A stretch of 64,000 nt of DNA from Planctomycetaceae bacterium (lineage in GTDB: Bacteria > Planctomycetota > Planctomycetia > Planctomycetales > Planctomycetaceae). The stretch spans positions 186,001 through 250,000 of the forward strand of contig JAWKTX010000002.1 in assembly GCA_041398825.1 (NCBI GenBank). The letters are read 5' to 3'. The notes under the pieces were generated by a model, which was not told the DNA's origin, made no database searches, and was given only the letters and a program-made list of their open reading frames with translations. A program made the position numbers and the translations under genes. Of the stretch, positions 36,353-46,359 are shown piece by piece (the stretch's first letter is position 1; the number at the start of each line of letters is the position of its first letter).

Positions 36353-38218
36353 ATGGCTCGACTGGCTATTGCCGTCTGCTGTTATGCTGCTGTGTTTGCG
36401 GCGACGTTCCTTGGCGCGGTGCTGTTGCGTTTTGATTTCGAATTTGCCGCGTATCCTCGCAGCCTGTATCTGGAAACCGTTCTGATTGTCGTATTGCTGA
36501 AGCTGGGGATCGTGTTGTTTTCGCGCGATTGGCGCAGGCATCTTCGATATTCGACAATTCACGACCTTTCCTGGTCAGCGGGCATCTGTGTCATCGCAGG
36601 AGTCCTGATATCTGCCATGCAGCTGGCTCGGCCGACGATGCCGTATATCCCCCGGTCGATAATTGCCATCGATACTGTGCTTTCTGCGGCAACTCTGGCG
36701 TCATTGCGAGTGGTTGCCAACATGCTTCGCACTTTCCTGATCAATCATCAGGGACCTGGAATCGAAAGAGCCCTCATCTATGGCAGTACAACCGATGCCG
36801 TCAGCCTGCTGACAGCCATCCAGTCAGGTTCTGCGCGACTGAAAGTTGTGGGAATTGTGAGCGATTCGAAAGGTGCCGCGGGTCTGGTGGGAGGAGTTCC
36901 CACGTTTACCGACGGTGGTGCACTGGCCAGTGTGATCAGCCGAACGCATGCGGACCATGTGCTGATGCCTTCGAATCTGCCCGGAAAAGTAGTCCGGGAT
37001 GTCACTCGAAGTTGTCTGGAACTTGGAATCGAAGCTCACCTGGTACCGGCTGTTGATGAAATTCCCGCCCGCCGATTTCAGCTTCGGATGCGTGATGTAA
37101 CCATTGACGACCTGCTGCGTCGCGAACCCAACGTTCTTGATCTGAACGGCATTCGCTCAATCCTTCGCAATCGAGTGATTCTGGTTTCAGGGGCCGCTGG
37201 AAGTATCGGTTCGGAAGTTTGCCGCCAGCTGCTTCATTTTCAGCCACGCAAGATCGTGCTGGTGGATCAGTCCGAATTCGGCATCTTTCAGATCGAGCAG
37301 GAATTTCAGCAGCAAATCAAGACGCTGAACTGTCCCGCGCCGGAGCTCGAGTACCTGGTGGAAGACATTGTCGATGAAGAAGCCATGCGGCGCGTCTTCA
37401 TGCTGCATCGCCCGGCTGTTGTCTTCCATGCAGCCGCCTATAAACATGTTCCGCTGATGGAGCATAATCCGCAGGCTGCTGTCCGCAACAATGTCTTTGG
37501 CACGAAGATTCTGGTGGATCTGGCCCACAAGTTTTCTGTCGATCGATTTGTGATGATCTCCACTGACAAAGCCGTGCGCCCAACCAATGTGATGGGTGCG
37601 ACCAAACTGATTGCGGAGCAGTATCTGAATAGCGTCGCTTCCAGATCGAGCACTCGCTTCATAACGGTTCGATTCGGAAACGTGTTGAATTCAGCGGGAA
37701 GCGTCGTTCCGACGTTTCGGCGTCAGATTGAGGAAGGCGGTCCGGTGACCGTTACCGATGCCGACATGCAGCGGTATTTCATGACAATCCCGGAAGCGGT
37801 TCAGCTGGTTCTGCAATCTGCGGCGCTGGGAGAAGGTGGTGATGTTCTGATTCTGGATATGGGGGAACCGGTCAGGATCGTCGATCTGGCGCGCGACATG
37901 ATTCAGCTGTCCGGGCAACGGTATCCGGAAGACATTGATATCGTGATCACAGGTCTGAGACCGGGCGAGAAACTGTACGAAGAGTTGTTCTACGAAAGCG
38001 AAGGAACCGCCAGCCGAGTGCACGAGAAGATTTTTCGGGCACCACGTCAACAGATTCAGAACACAGGTTGGATTGAAGATGAACTGGAAAACCTGCGCAG
38101 CCATCTGATGACAAGTCGCGAACAAATCCGCGAAGTCTTGTGGCAGGTGACTGCTCGCATCGTCGAAGACAATTCCAGGATCTCCACAGATTCCAGCGAG
38201 TCACGCCGAGCGGCTTAA
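36353..38218 (+). CDS. WbpM/CapD-type nucleoside-diphosphate-sugar epimerase/dehydratase
   Basis: A 621-residue inner-membrane enzyme for surface-polysaccharide sugars. Four N-terminal membrane helices (from AVCCYAAVFAATFLGAVLL) are followed by a CoA-binding-like Rossmann segment and then the catalytic SDR domain: VILVSGAAGSIGSEVCRQL (NAD(P) binding), VFHAAAYKHVPLMEHNP, and STDKAVRPTNVMGATKLI (Lys and neighbouring catalytic residues). Members convert UDP-GlcNAc to a 4-keto-6-deoxy sugar. The start at 36353 has AGGA 8 bases upstream; a TTG at 36215 and an ATG at 36254 extend the frame. It matches the polysaccharide theme of 0-2 kb and 43-47 kb. Confidence 0.88.
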   Translation: MARLAIAVCCYAAVFAATFLGAVLLRFDFEFAAYPRSLYLETVLIVVLLKLGIVLFSRDWRRHLRYSTIHDLSWSAGICVIAGVLISAMQLARPTMPYIPRSIIAIDTVLSAATLASLRVVANMLRTFLINHQGPGIERALIYGSTTDAVSLLTAIQSGSARLKVVGIVSDSKGAAGLVGGVPTFTDGGALASVISRTHADHVLMPSNLPGKVVRDVTRSCLELGIEAHLVPAVDEIPARRFQLRMRDVTIDDLLRREPNVLDLNGIRSILRNRVILVSGAAGSIGSEVCRQLLHFQPRKIVLVDQSEFGIFQIEQEFQQQIKTLNCPAPELEYLVEDIVDEEAMRRVFMLHRPAVVFHAAAYKHVPLMEHNPQAAVRNNVFGTKILVDLAHKFSVDRFVMISTDKAVRPTNVMGATKLIAEQYLNSVASRSSTRFITVRFGNVLNSAGSVVPTFRRQIEEGGPVTVTDADMQRYFMTIPEAVQLVLQSAALGEGGDVLILDMGEPVRIVDLARDMIQLSGQRYPEDIDIVITGLRPGEKLYEELFYESEGTASRVHEKIFRAPRQQIQNTGWIEDELENLRSHLMTSREQIREVLWQVTARIVEDNSRISTDSSESRRAA

Positions 38219-38561
38219 ATTCTTAACGCGAGGCCACGCGACCAGACAGTGGCAGGCAGACAATAAGTTCTGCCACGGCCGCAGCGGCACTGAGACCGAC
38301 AATCGGCCCTGGTTCATGGCAGAAGTAACTGAGTAACGGCAGATAATGCCGCAGGAACGCCTCAAAAACGTCGTCGTCGAAGGATTGCCGGGACTTTGGG
38401 ACAGTCGCACGATCAGAAGCAGTCAACAGGGATTGCTGATCGTAGGTTAGTCGCGATATACCACTGAATTGAATTCCAAAAGCTTACTGCGGCGTTCAAC
38501 TTCAGGATTGCTGAACAGGGCCAGATTCAGCCTCGATGCCCAAACGTTCAAAGGATTGACA

Positions 38562-39263
38562 ATGAAACTTCGGCCAACCGGTCTCTTAGTGGCCACCGCT
38601 TTCCTCATATCTGGTTTTGGCTGTTCTTCAACGGCTACATCGAACACTGCCCGCACAGCAAAAGAGCAGATGCTCCTGTCGAATGCTGTTGATCAGTCGC
38701 TGGACAAGGTTGACTTCACGCCATTGTACGGGCAGCGAGTATTCCTTGAAGAAAAATATCTTGATTGCATCGACAAGCCTTACGTTGTCGGCTCTGTGCG
38801 TCATCGCATCATGAGAGCTGGTGGCACTTTGCTGCCCAGTGCTGATGATGCCGATGTCGTGATGGAGCTCAGAAGTGGTGGCGTTGGCACCGATACATCG
38901 GAGTCCTTTCTTGGGACGCCGGAAATCGCATTGCCCGGAATGCTGACGATTCCTGAGGTTCGCTTGGTCGAACGAAAAACACAGTTTGGCTACTCGAAGC
39001 TTGGACTTGTGATTTACGATGCCAGAAGCCGTCAGGTGCTGGGTGATGGTGGAATGGCCATGGCCCAGTCGGATGACAATAACTGGCACGTTCTTGGGGT
39101 TGGCCCGTTTCAGAATGGTGATCTGAAGACTGACGTTGCCAGGGCAGAAATGATTCCCCCGGGAATGTACCGTCGCCAATTGCCGACACAGGTCGCGTTC
39201 GGGACTCGTGATGGAGTCGAGGCAGATGCCAATAATGTCCGCTACGCCAGCGGCAAGAAATAG
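38562..39263 (+). CDS. Lipoprotein, DUF6655-like
   Basis: A 233-residue lipoprotein. The signal ends in ISGFGC (Cys21), followed by STATSNTARTAKEQMLLS and a mixed alpha/beta domain with VFLEEKYLDCIDKPYVVGSV, DADVVMELRSGGVGTD and LVIYDARSRQVLGDGG. The segment TART-x-x-EQ-x-LLS-x-AVD resembles planctomycete proteins annotated as DUF6655, a guess from memory. The start at 38562 has AAGGA 7 bases upstream. A strong terminator follows. Function unknown. Confidence 0.65.
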   Translation: MKLRPTGLLVATAFLISGFGCSSTATSNTARTAKEQMLLSNAVDQSLDKVDFTPLYGQRVFLEEKYLDCIDKPYVVGSVRHRIMRAGGTLLPSADDADVVMELRSGGVGTDTSESFLGTPEIALPGMLTIPEVRLVERKTQFGYSKLGLVIYDARSRQVLGDGGMAMAQSDDNNWHVLGVGPFQNGDLKTDVARAEMIPPGMYRRQLPTQVAFGTRDGVEADANNVRYASGKK

Positions 39264-39296
39264 CGCCGGTCACGGAGCGACATTCGCAAAATACGG

Positions 39297-39328
39297 CAAC
39301 CCGATCCGAAAAGGATCGGGTTGTTTCT
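39297..39328 (+). terminator. Rho-independent terminator after the lipoprotein gene
   Basis: A perfect 11-bp stem CAACCCGATCC (39297-39307) / GGATCGGGTTG (39313-39323) with a GAAAA loop, followed by TTTCTG. It lies 34 bases after the lipoprotein stop and between convergent genes. Confidence 0.9.
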
Positions 39329-39411
39329 GCGCTGCTTGCGATGTTCCATGGGCACCGTGCTGACCGCCAGCAACAGCCCGATCGACTTCATCAGACGCAA
39401 GCTCGAATCAT

Positions 39412-41316
39412 TCAATAGTTCTTGTGAGGCTTGCACAGGCCGGCAAACATGACGACTGCGACAACCGCTGAGACGACGGAGAGTGTTGTGATGGTTTCTG
39501 CCGACAGTCCAAGGTCCACGGAGGCGACTCCGAATGCTGCGAACACTGCGATCCCCACTGCCGTCAGGGCCTCTCCAGCGATGACGCCGGACGAAAACAG
39601 AACGCCTCGATGAAGAATGGCGTCGTGTTCTGCTTCAGGTTTGCCTCGCGAATAGAAGTGTGCCAGCAGGCCGCCGAACAGGATTGGAATGGCCAGCCCG
39701 AATGGCAGATACATTCCCACGGCAATTGGCATCAGGTATGCGCGAAACTTTGCGTTGGCTGATTTGAGTCTGTGGTCAATCAACAGGATGACTGCCCCCA
39801 CACCGATTCCGACCGCAATCAGATCCCAACGAAGTTCCCCTTCGCCTGCGAATCCGCGAGCTAGTTCTGCAAATAAGCTGGCCTGCGGCGCGGAGAGTTC
39901 GGGACCTCCAATTCCGCCCGGCGTATTGCTGTGAAGCAAGTTCAGCACAGGAGCGATCGTAAAAGCTGCGACAGTGACGCCTGCAATTTGCATCATTTGC
40001 TGGCCGATCGGAGAAGCCCCAACCAGAGACCCTGTCTTCAGGTCGTTGCAAACGTCTCCGCTGGTACACGCCACGCAGCAAACAATTCCAGCGATTCCAA
40101 GAGTCGCGACCATCGCTTCAGGCCCTCGAAATCCCGCGAGATATAACATTCCGCCTGCAACAAGAACCGCTGTAATTGTCATCCCGGACACCGGACTATT
40201 GGAATTCCCGACGACGCCCACGATGTAGCTGGCGACCGCTGTGAAGAAGAATCCAAGCACCACCATGACGATGGTGGACAGTGCAGTGATGCTGACCCCT
40301 TTCGTAAACGAATAATTGACACCTGCAAGCAGAAAGACGCACAAGGCAGCCAGAAGAAGGATCACCCGGGAAGGGATGTCTCGCTGAGATGCGTCGGCAG
40401 GCTGTTGGTTGCCGGTCATTCCTGACCATAATTCACGAACGGCAGCGATCAACCCGGCTCTGACATTGTATAACGATGCGAATCCGCCCAGCACCATTGC
40501 ACCGACGCCGACATAACGCACCTGCGAACTCCAGATTGAATACGCCTGATCGACGGCGGATTCCTCTGCAATCGCCCCACCAATAATTGGGATCCCAATT
40601 AACCACGACAGAGCTCCGCCGAGAAAAATCAGAACGGCCACATTCAGTCGGACGATAAAACCCACGGCTACGAGCATTGGTGACAAATCGCCACCGATAT
40701 AAAAGATCCGTGTGCCTACAACCCTGGCAGTTTCCAGTGACCCGGCAATTAAACCCAGGAAACCGCCCATCAGTTTGAAGGCCGTCCCGAGGAGTCCTCC
40801 AAGAATTAAGCTTTTCCCCGCACCGGAATCCTCTTCTGCATTTTCGCCAGCCTTCAAAACGGCCGCGCAGGCAACGCCTTCGGGATAAGCAAGTTCGTCG
40901 TTGTCGACGACAAAAACTCGACGCATCGGAATCATGAAAAGGATTCCCATCAAACCGCCAGTGAACGCGATAATCGTGATGGTCCAGTAGTCGAAGCTGG
41001 TCCAGTAGCCGATCAGAACCATTGCCGGCATAGTGAAGATAATTCCTGCGGCCAGCGATTCCCCGGCCGAGGCGCAGGTCTGCACCTGATTCGCTTCGCG
41101 GATCGTTGAATTTCGAAACAGCAGCCGGAAAAACATCATTGCCATCACTGCGGCCGGTATCGATGCGGACACCGTCATACCAGCTTTCAGACCAACATAA
41201 ACGTTGGCAGCGCCCATGATGACGGACAACAGCAATCCCAGAACGATGACTCGCGGCGTAATTTCCGCACGAGGTTCGTCCGATTGGGGCGAAACAACAG
41301 ATTCTTCTACTGACAC
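39412..41316 (-). CDS. OPT-family oligopeptide/metal-chelate transporter
   Basis: A 634-residue membrane transporter with about fifteen helices. Family blocks are GLLLSVIMGAANVYVGLKAG at the start, EANQVQTCASAGESLAAGI in the middle of the first half, ELAYPEGVACAAVLKAGE, and GNSNSPVSGMTITAVLVAG in the second half. OPT proteins import peptides or iron-chelate compounds by proton symport. The start is taken as GTG 41316 (VSVEESVV), with GGGAG 10 bases upstream, because the preceding 100 codons of open frame look non-coding; an ATG at 41424 is the alternative. The 320 bases between it and the U32 gene show no other gene. Confidence 0.88.
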   Translation of the reverse strand: MSVEESVVSPQSDEPRAEITPRVIVLGLLLSVIMGAANVYVGLKAGMTVSASIPAAVMAMMFFRLLFRNSTIREANQVQTCASAGESLAAGIIFTMPAMVLIGYWTSFDYWTITIIAFTGGLMGILFMIPMRRVFVVDNDELAYPEGVACAAVLKAGENAEEDSGAGKSLILGGLLGTAFKLMGGFLGLIAGSLETARVVGTRIFYIGGDLSPMLVAVGFIVRLNVAVLIFLGGALSWLIGIPIIGGAIAEESAVDQAYSIWSSQVRYVGVGAMVLGGFASLYNVRAGLIAAVRELWSGMTGNQQPADASQRDIPSRVILLLAALCVFLLAGVNYSFTKGVSITALSTIVMVVLGFFFTAVASYIVGVVGNSNSPVSGMTITAVLVAGGMLYLAGFRGPEAMVATLGIAGIVCCVACTSGDVCNDLKTGSLVGASPIGQQMMQIAGVTVAAFTIAPVLNLLHSNTPGGIGGPELSAPQASLFAELARGFAGEGELRWDLIAVGIGVGAVILLIDHRLKSANAKFRAYLMPIAVGMYLPFGLAIPILFGGLLAHFYSRGKPEAEHDAILHRGVLFSSGVIAGEALTAVGIAVFAAFGVASVDLGLSAETITTLSVVSAVVAVVMFAGLCKPHKNY

Positions 41317-41635
41317 GGCAGCTTGACTCCCAAACGTAAACTCTTCGAGCGAGAATGATATCGCCAGGGGGAGTGTAGAAGGTCGGCAACGTGTTTTCGA
41401 CGACAGGATTCCCTTCGGTCCCATCATTTTGACATTGGTTCCTTGTCCCGGTGCTCGCGATAACCGACCCCTGTGTTGCAGGCAAGGCCTGTCACGAAGC
41501 GAGGAAACGAAACCATACCGAAGGTCTGATGGCACCTCGGCTAAAAGAACGAATTGATGCTCGGTCTGAAGACGGAGCAGTTTCATTGCGATGCGTCGTC
41601 CGGTCATATGGCGGCGACGTTGTCTGTGCTGATTC

Positions 41636-43354
41636 CTATGGGCGTCCACCAACGGTTTCACGCAGAGCGTTATGGTTAAGCATTTCGCCGATCTTCTTTT
41701 GCTGCATCAATTCCCGGCCTTTGGCGTACGCCGGATCATGCCAGAAGACAAGGCATCCGTTGCAGCCGCGTCCACAGCAACCGGGATTTCCTGTGCGAAG
41801 CGACTTTGGTTCTGACGGAGCGTTTTCGGCATCGCGCGCTTCGGAAAGCTTCACCTGCTGCAACTGGTACAACTGCAGATCGGGACTGGCTGAACCGCAC
41901 GAAGAATCGCCGCTTCCACACGAGGTGTTGTCGCCACAACAGCTGCTGCCTGACAGTTCCATTCGCCGCGCTGTTTTGTCCAGACGGAGTCGAGCGGCTT
42001 CCGTTTCGGTCAGCGGTTTTTCCTTGCGAATCACCGTCAACAGGGGCATGCGTGCGGGCAGCGTGGCCTGATCTTCCTGTTCGAACTGCGACCAGCGAAT
42101 CTTCAGTTTTCTTGGCTGCCCGGGGTGGACAACTTCAACCGGATCGGGCATTCCTTCAAGTTCAAATTCGTACAACCGCAGTCGGACATCATAGAACGAA
42201 CTCTGGATGTTCTCGCCCGGAAGAACAAACTCAAGAACATCACCGGGATCCAGTCGATTGCGAACGTCCACCAGAAAACCATCGTCGGTGTATTCACAAA
42301 TGTAGCCGGCGAAGACAGCATCTGATACCTGTCCGGTGTGCTGATAGCCGTGTGCCAGATTGGTGAGCTGTCCGTCATGAAACGCCAGCGTGTAACCTCT
42401 CGAAGGAACCCGGTCCAGTTCATCCATGAAGGGCTTTGGATCCCAGTTGTCGGGATCGGCCGCCCAGGCATCCATTGCCTTTCGATAAGCGCGCGCGACG
42501 ACTGCCACGTAGTAAACGCTCTTGCCGCGCCCTTCGACCTTGAACGAATCAACCCCCAGTCTCAGGTACTCGTCCAGCTTTGGAAGCAGGCACAGATCCT
42601 TACTGTTCAGAATGTAGGAACCGCGTGAGTCTTCTTCGATCGGCATCAGCTCGCCGGGCCGAACGCCCTCTTCCAGCAGGAACTGAAACATGTCACGATT
42701 ACTGTCATCGATTGTCAGTTCCTGAACGGTGCCGTCGTTCAGCTTCAGATGAACTTTATAGTCCCATCGACAACTGTTCGCGCAGTTGCCCTGATTGGCT
42801 CCTCGTTCGGACATGAAGTTTGAGAGCAGACAGCGACCGGAATAGGTCATACACATGGTGCCATGCACAAACGCTTCCAGCTTGATGTCCGGGCAGTCGT
42901 GTCGAATCTGGGTGAGCTCTGCAAACGACACCTCGCGAGCGAGGACCACCAGCTTCGCGCCCTGATTCTGCCAGAATCGCACCGACAGCGACGAACAGAC
43001 GTTTGCCTGAGTCGATACGTGCAGGGGAATTTCCGGTGCACGTTCACGAACGTATTCGAAGACCCCCGGGTCGGCGATAATCAAGCCATCGGGATTGACC
43101 GTCTTGACGGTATCTATGAACGTATCCAGCTTGGATACGTCCTTGTTGTGGGCGAACAAATTGAGAGTCAGGTAAACCCGCACATTATGTTGGTGAGCGA
43201 ATTCAACCCCTTCCAGAACATCCTGCAGCGAAAAGTCGGACTTGGTGCGCAGGCTCATGTCCGGTGTGCCCAGATAGACTGCATCGGCCCCGTACAGAAC
43301 GGCTACCTTCAGCTTATCGAGTGAGCCCGCAGGCATCAGAAGTTCGGATTTCAT
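41636..43354 (-). CDS. U32-family peptidase / tRNA-or-rRNA hydroxylation-type protein
   Basis: A 572-residue protein of the U32 (collagenase-like, YegQ/RlhA) family. The N-terminal TIM-barrel begins ELLMPAGSLDKLKVAVLYGA with DAVYLGT; the core signature is ECxx-like GRCLLSNFMSERGANQGNC followed by ANSCRW, giving the Cys set conserved in the family. Several members act in RNA hydroxylation and others are annotated as peptidases; the sequence does not decide. The C-terminus has a Cys-rich tail (SGSSCCGDNTSCGSGDSSCG; GCCGRGCNGCLVFW) that may bind metal. The start at 43354 is MKSELLMPAG. Confidence 0.85.
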   Translation of the reverse strand: MKSELLMPAGSLDKLKVAVLYGADAVYLGTPDMSLRTKSDFSLQDVLEGVEFAHQHNVRVYLTLNLFAHNKDVSKLDTFIDTVKTVNPDGLIIADPGVFEYVRERAPEIPLHVSTQANVCSSLSVRFWQNQGAKLVVLAREVSFAELTQIRHDCPDIKLEAFVHGTMCMTYSGRCLLSNFMSERGANQGNCANSCRWDYKVHLKLNDGTVQELTIDDSNRDMFQFLLEEGVRPGELMPIEEDSRGSYILNSKDLCLLPKLDEYLRLGVDSFKVEGRGKSVYYVAVVARAYRKAMDAWAADPDNWDPKPFMDELDRVPSRGYTLAFHDGQLTNLAHGYQHTGQVSDAVFAGYICEYTDDGFLVDVRNRLDPGDVLEFVLPGENIQSSFYDVRLRLYEFELEGMPDPVEVVHPGQPRKLKIRWSQFEQEDQATLPARMPLLTVIRKEKPLTETEAARLRLDKTARRMELSGSSCCGDNTSCGSGDSSCGSASPDLQLYQLQQVKLSEARDAENAPSEPKSLRTGNPGCCGRGCNGCLVFWHDPAYAKGRELMQQKKIGEMLNHNALRETVGGRP

Positions 43355-43698
43355 GATCGAAGTCGTCTTAGAGCGGAGACCAATTAAGTTCGCGTTGAAT
43401 GGCTCAACCCGAGTTTCATGCCACGCATGGGCCAATCCAAAAGTAAAGTGGCCCGCTGTCGGCATTCTGGACATTCTGTTTGGGGAGTAAAGTGGAATGT
43501 CGTAACTGTTTCCAGAATGAGATGCCCCCATACCACTTCGTAGCCATTTCCAGCCGTAATTGAGAGGCGATTCCGCAACTTTCGAAATCCGAGACACGCC
43601 CCGACGGCTGATTCTCACGCCGAACGAGAGAACTTTTGCGAAAATGGGGGTCCTGGCAGCCGCCTTGCCATCATTGTCGCTTCCGGGGAGAAGTTGTC
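43355..43698. other. Intergenic region upstream of the U32 gene
   Basis: About 340 bases between the U32 start and the terminator of the UDP-glucose dehydrogenase operon. Open frame continues upstream of the U32 start but without recognisable domain content. It should carry the U32 promoter; nothing else is seen. Confidence 0.45.
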
Positions 43699-43744
43699 TG
43701 CAAAAAGAAAAGCCGGACAATTGCGGTGTGCAATCGTCCGGCTT
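43699..43744 (-). terminator. Rho-independent terminator of the ugd operon
   Basis: On the minus strand AAGCCGGACGATTGC (43730-43744) pairs with GCAATTGTCCGGCTT (43710-43724) with one mismatch, around a 5-base loop, and is followed by TTTCTTTTTG. It lies 43 bases after the stop of the UDP-glucose dehydrogenase gene. Confidence 0.9.
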
Positions 43745-43786
43745 CGGGATGGTAATTTCGTGTGGGTGAGTTCAGAAACAGATGAG

Positions 43787-45106
43787 CTATGCTTCAGGCA
43801 CAGGCAGGGCACTGAGTCCAATGCCGGAGTAGTAGAAGCCGCGACGTGCCATTTTCTGGCGGTCGTACAGATTTCGTCCGTCAAAGATCACCGGGGATTT
43901 CATTTTCAGCTTCACGTAGTCGAAATCCGGATTCCGGAATTCATTCCATTCCGTGACGATTGCGATGCAGTCGGCATTTTCGCAGGCATCATAGTGATGC
44001 TTGCAGTAGGTGATGCGATCGCCCATAACCTGACGAACGTTTTCTTCGGCTACCGGATCGTGAACACGAACCGACGCGCCAGCGTCCAGAAGGCTTTCAA
44101 TGAGAACCAGTGACGGGGCTTCGCGAATATCGTCCGTTCGAGGTTTGAATGAAAGTCCCCAAATGGCCACCGTTCGGTCCTTCAGGTCGCCAAAGTAACT
44201 GGAGATCTTCTTGAACAGAACGTGCTTCTGATGATTGTTTGTTTCGTCCACGGTTCGAAGGATTCGAGCTTCCACATCATTGGCCGCCGCAACTGACGCA
44301 AGTGCGCGAACGTCTTTGGGAAAGCAGGACCCGCCATAACCGACTCCCGGGAACATAAATGCAAACCCGATCCGGGCGTCATGCCCCATGCCTTTGCGGA
44401 CGTCGTTGATATCCGCACCAACCCGTTCGCAGATGTTTGCGATCTCGTTGATAAAGCTGATCTTGGTGGCCAGCATGCAGTTGGCGGCGTACTTGACCAT
44501 CTCAGCACTTTCAATACCCATGCTGATAAACGGCTTTTCGGTGCGCAGGAACGGCTTATACAGTTCATGAAGCACATCTGATGCTTCTTCCTCGTCGACA
44601 CCCACGACAACCCTGTCTGGTTTGGTGAAGTCGTCGATCGCGGCACCTTCCTTCAGAAATTCCGGATTCGATGCCGAATAAAATGGCGTCTCTGTTTTTG
44701 CCTTGATCCAGTTGGCTACCTGACGATTGGTTCCAACAGGGACGGTACTCTTGCAGATAACGACGGCTCCTGACTTCAGGTAAGGAGCCATGCCTTCCGC
44801 CGCACTCTGAACGTATTTCAGATCGGCCGCACCGTTTTCGTCCTGAGGCGTCCCCACGCAGATGAAAACGCATTTTGCATCGCTGATCGCCTGCTGGTAG
44901 TCGGTTGTAAACTTGAGTCGACCCGCAGCCGCATTCCGTTTGACCAGTTCTTCCAGTCCTGGTTCGTAAATGGGCACTCCACCATTATTGAGGAGATCGA
45001 CTTTACGGGCATCGACATCAAGACACGTGACATCATTGCCGCTTTCGGCGAAACACGTTCCTGTCACCAGCCCTACATAGCCGGTACCTATCATCGTGAC
45101 CTTCAT
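43787..45106 (-). CDS. ugd: UDP-glucose 6-dehydrogenase
   Basis: A 439-residue enzyme that oxidises UDP-glucose to UDP-glucuronate with two NAD. The N-terminal NAD site is KVTMIGTGYVGLVTG; further hallmarks are VPIYEPGLEELV, FICVGTPQ, STVPVGTNR, SNPEFLKEGAAIDDF and the catalytic Cys261 in GYGGSCFPKD. The C-terminal domain has IWGLSFKPRTDDIREAPS. The length is normal. It is the last gene of a three-gene unit with a glycosyltransferase (gap of 2 bases) and a methyltransferase, so glucuronate is probably used for a surface polysaccharide. Confidence 0.95.
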   Translation of the reverse strand: MKVTMIGTGYVGLVTGTCFAESGNDVTCLDVDARKVDLLNNGGVPIYEPGLEELVKRNAAAGRLKFTTDYQQAISDAKCVFICVGTPQDENGAADLKYVQSAAEGMAPYLKSGAVVICKSTVPVGTNRQVANWIKAKTETPFYSASNPEFLKEGAAIDDFTKPDRVVVGVDEEEASDVLHELYKPFLRTEKPFISMGIESAEMVKYAANCMLATKISFINEIANICERVGADINDVRKGMGHDARIGFAFMFPGVGYGGSCFPKDVRALASVAAANDVEARILRTVDETNNHQKHVLFKKISSYFGDLKDRTVAIWGLSFKPRTDDIREAPSLVLIESLLDAGASVRVHDPVAEENVRQVMGDRITYCKHHYDACENADCIAIVTEWNEFRNPDFDYVKLKMKSPVIFDGRNLYDRQKMARRGFYYSGIGLSALPVPEA

Positions 45107-45108
45107 TG

Positions 45109-46359
45109 TCAGTCTCGCTTAATACTTTCAAGTGGTTTTGAATTGGACTGTGCCTGCTGGTAATCCCGATGCAGTTGCTCCAGCAGCATCTCGATATGGT
45201 CCAGCTTCTGATACTCCGCCTGTAACTGGTTGTTTGATTCGTTCACGCTGCCTTCATCAAACGCCGCATACGCTTTCAATGCCGTGCGGGATTCACTGGC
45301 AACACTTTCAGGTGTATGCCGTCCCGTTTCCTGAGACACCGTCAATATTCCCTGACGGCTTCGGTTGCGCACAGAGTCGGCAATGTACACCGGCCGACTG
45401 CGGACCTGATCGTAGATTCGAATTACGTATTCGCCAAGAATGCTGATCCCCAGCGCATTCAGTGTGCCAAAGAGCGAAGCGAGCGTAACGACGGATGTCC
45501 ATCCGGGTATTGCCAGCCCGGTGAACAGCTTGTGAAACAATACGAAGCCGATCGACGCTGCACAGATGGAGGCAGAAAGGGCGGCGATCACGTAGAAGAA
45601 TGTAAGCGGGAATGCCGAGAACGAAAGGATGGCTGTTTTGGCCAGGCGAAACAGGCCCTTCAGAGAGACGCGCGGATGCTGATCATGTCGAGCGGCCCGT
45701 TCCACTGGAACTCCCGTTTGACGGAAGCCAGCCCAGCTTCGCAGGCCGGGGAAATAGCGATCCTGTTCCGGAAGCTGCTGAAGAATATCGATCACGCGGC
45801 GATCCAGCAGACCAAAGTTGCCAGCGTCCTGAGGGATCGGAGTCGATGAGACGGCATTCAGCACACGATAGAAGCTGTAGAACAGCAGTCGTTTGGGCAG
45901 AGATTCCTTGCGATTGAATCGCTCGGCATACACCACATCAAATCCCGATTCCCACTCGGTCAGAAAGTCGGGTATCGCACGGGGATCATCCTGCAAGTCC
46001 GAATCCATGACGATGGCAACATCGCCACTGGCGTAATCCAGTCCTGCGTGAACGGCAGGCTGGTGGCCAAAATTACGCGCCAGATGAACGACAACGATCC
46101 GATGGTCTTCAATCGCCAGTCGGTCCAGCAATTCACGCGATCCGTCGCTTGATCCATCGTTCACGTAAACGATTTCAAAATCGGCGGAGTTCTTCTCCAG
46201 TGCCTTCACCAGTTGACTGGTCAACTCCCTGAGGATCGCGACTTCGTTGTAAACCGGCAGCACGGCCGAGATCTTTGATGAATGTCGGTCACGATCATTG
46301 CAGTACACGGCGAATGCACCGTCAGCTTCCAGCTCTCGTTGCGGAACGTCAAACGTCAT
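45109..46359 (-). CDS. Membrane-bound family 2 glycosyltransferase
   Basis: A 416-residue glycosyltransferase of the DPM1/GtrB/ArnC type. The GT-A domain starts SAVLPVYNEVAILRELTSQL and has VYVNDGSSDGSRELLDRL and VIMDSDLQDDPRAIPDFL (DxD metal site). Two C-terminal membrane helices (LTFFYVIAALSASICAASIG; WTSVVTLASLFGTLNALGIS) anchor it, so the acceptor is probably polyprenyl phosphate. A hydrophilic coiled-coil tail of about 80 residues follows and is unusual for the family. The start at 46359 overlaps the methyltransferase stop by 4 bases, indicating coupling. Confidence 0.9.
   Translation of the reverse strand: MTFDVPQRELEADGAFAVYCNDRDRHSSKISAVLPVYNEVAILRELTSQLVKALEKNSADFEIVYVNDGSSDGSRELLDRLAIEDHRIVVVHLARNFGHQPAVHAGLDYASGDVAIVMDSDLQDDPRAIPDFLTEWESGFDVVYAERFNRKESLPKRLLFYSFYRVLNAVSSTPIPQDAGNFGLLDRRVIDILQQLPEQDRYFPGLRSWAGFRQTGVPVERAARHDQHPRVSLKGLFRLAKTAILSFSAFPLTFFYVIAALSASICAASIGFVLFHKLFTGLAIPGWTSVVTLASLFGTLNALGISILGEYVIRIYDQVRSRPVYIADSVRNRSRQGILTVSQETGRHTPESVASESRTALKAYAAFDEGSVNESNNQLQAEYQKLDHIEMLLEQLHRDYQQAQSNSKPLESIKRD

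Noticed and set aside
38223..38426. Minus-strand frame of 67 residues between the dehydratase and lipoprotein genes (TTG start)
   Set aside because: No ribosome-binding site, TTG start, frame simply continues upstream into the neighbouring region; no domain features.
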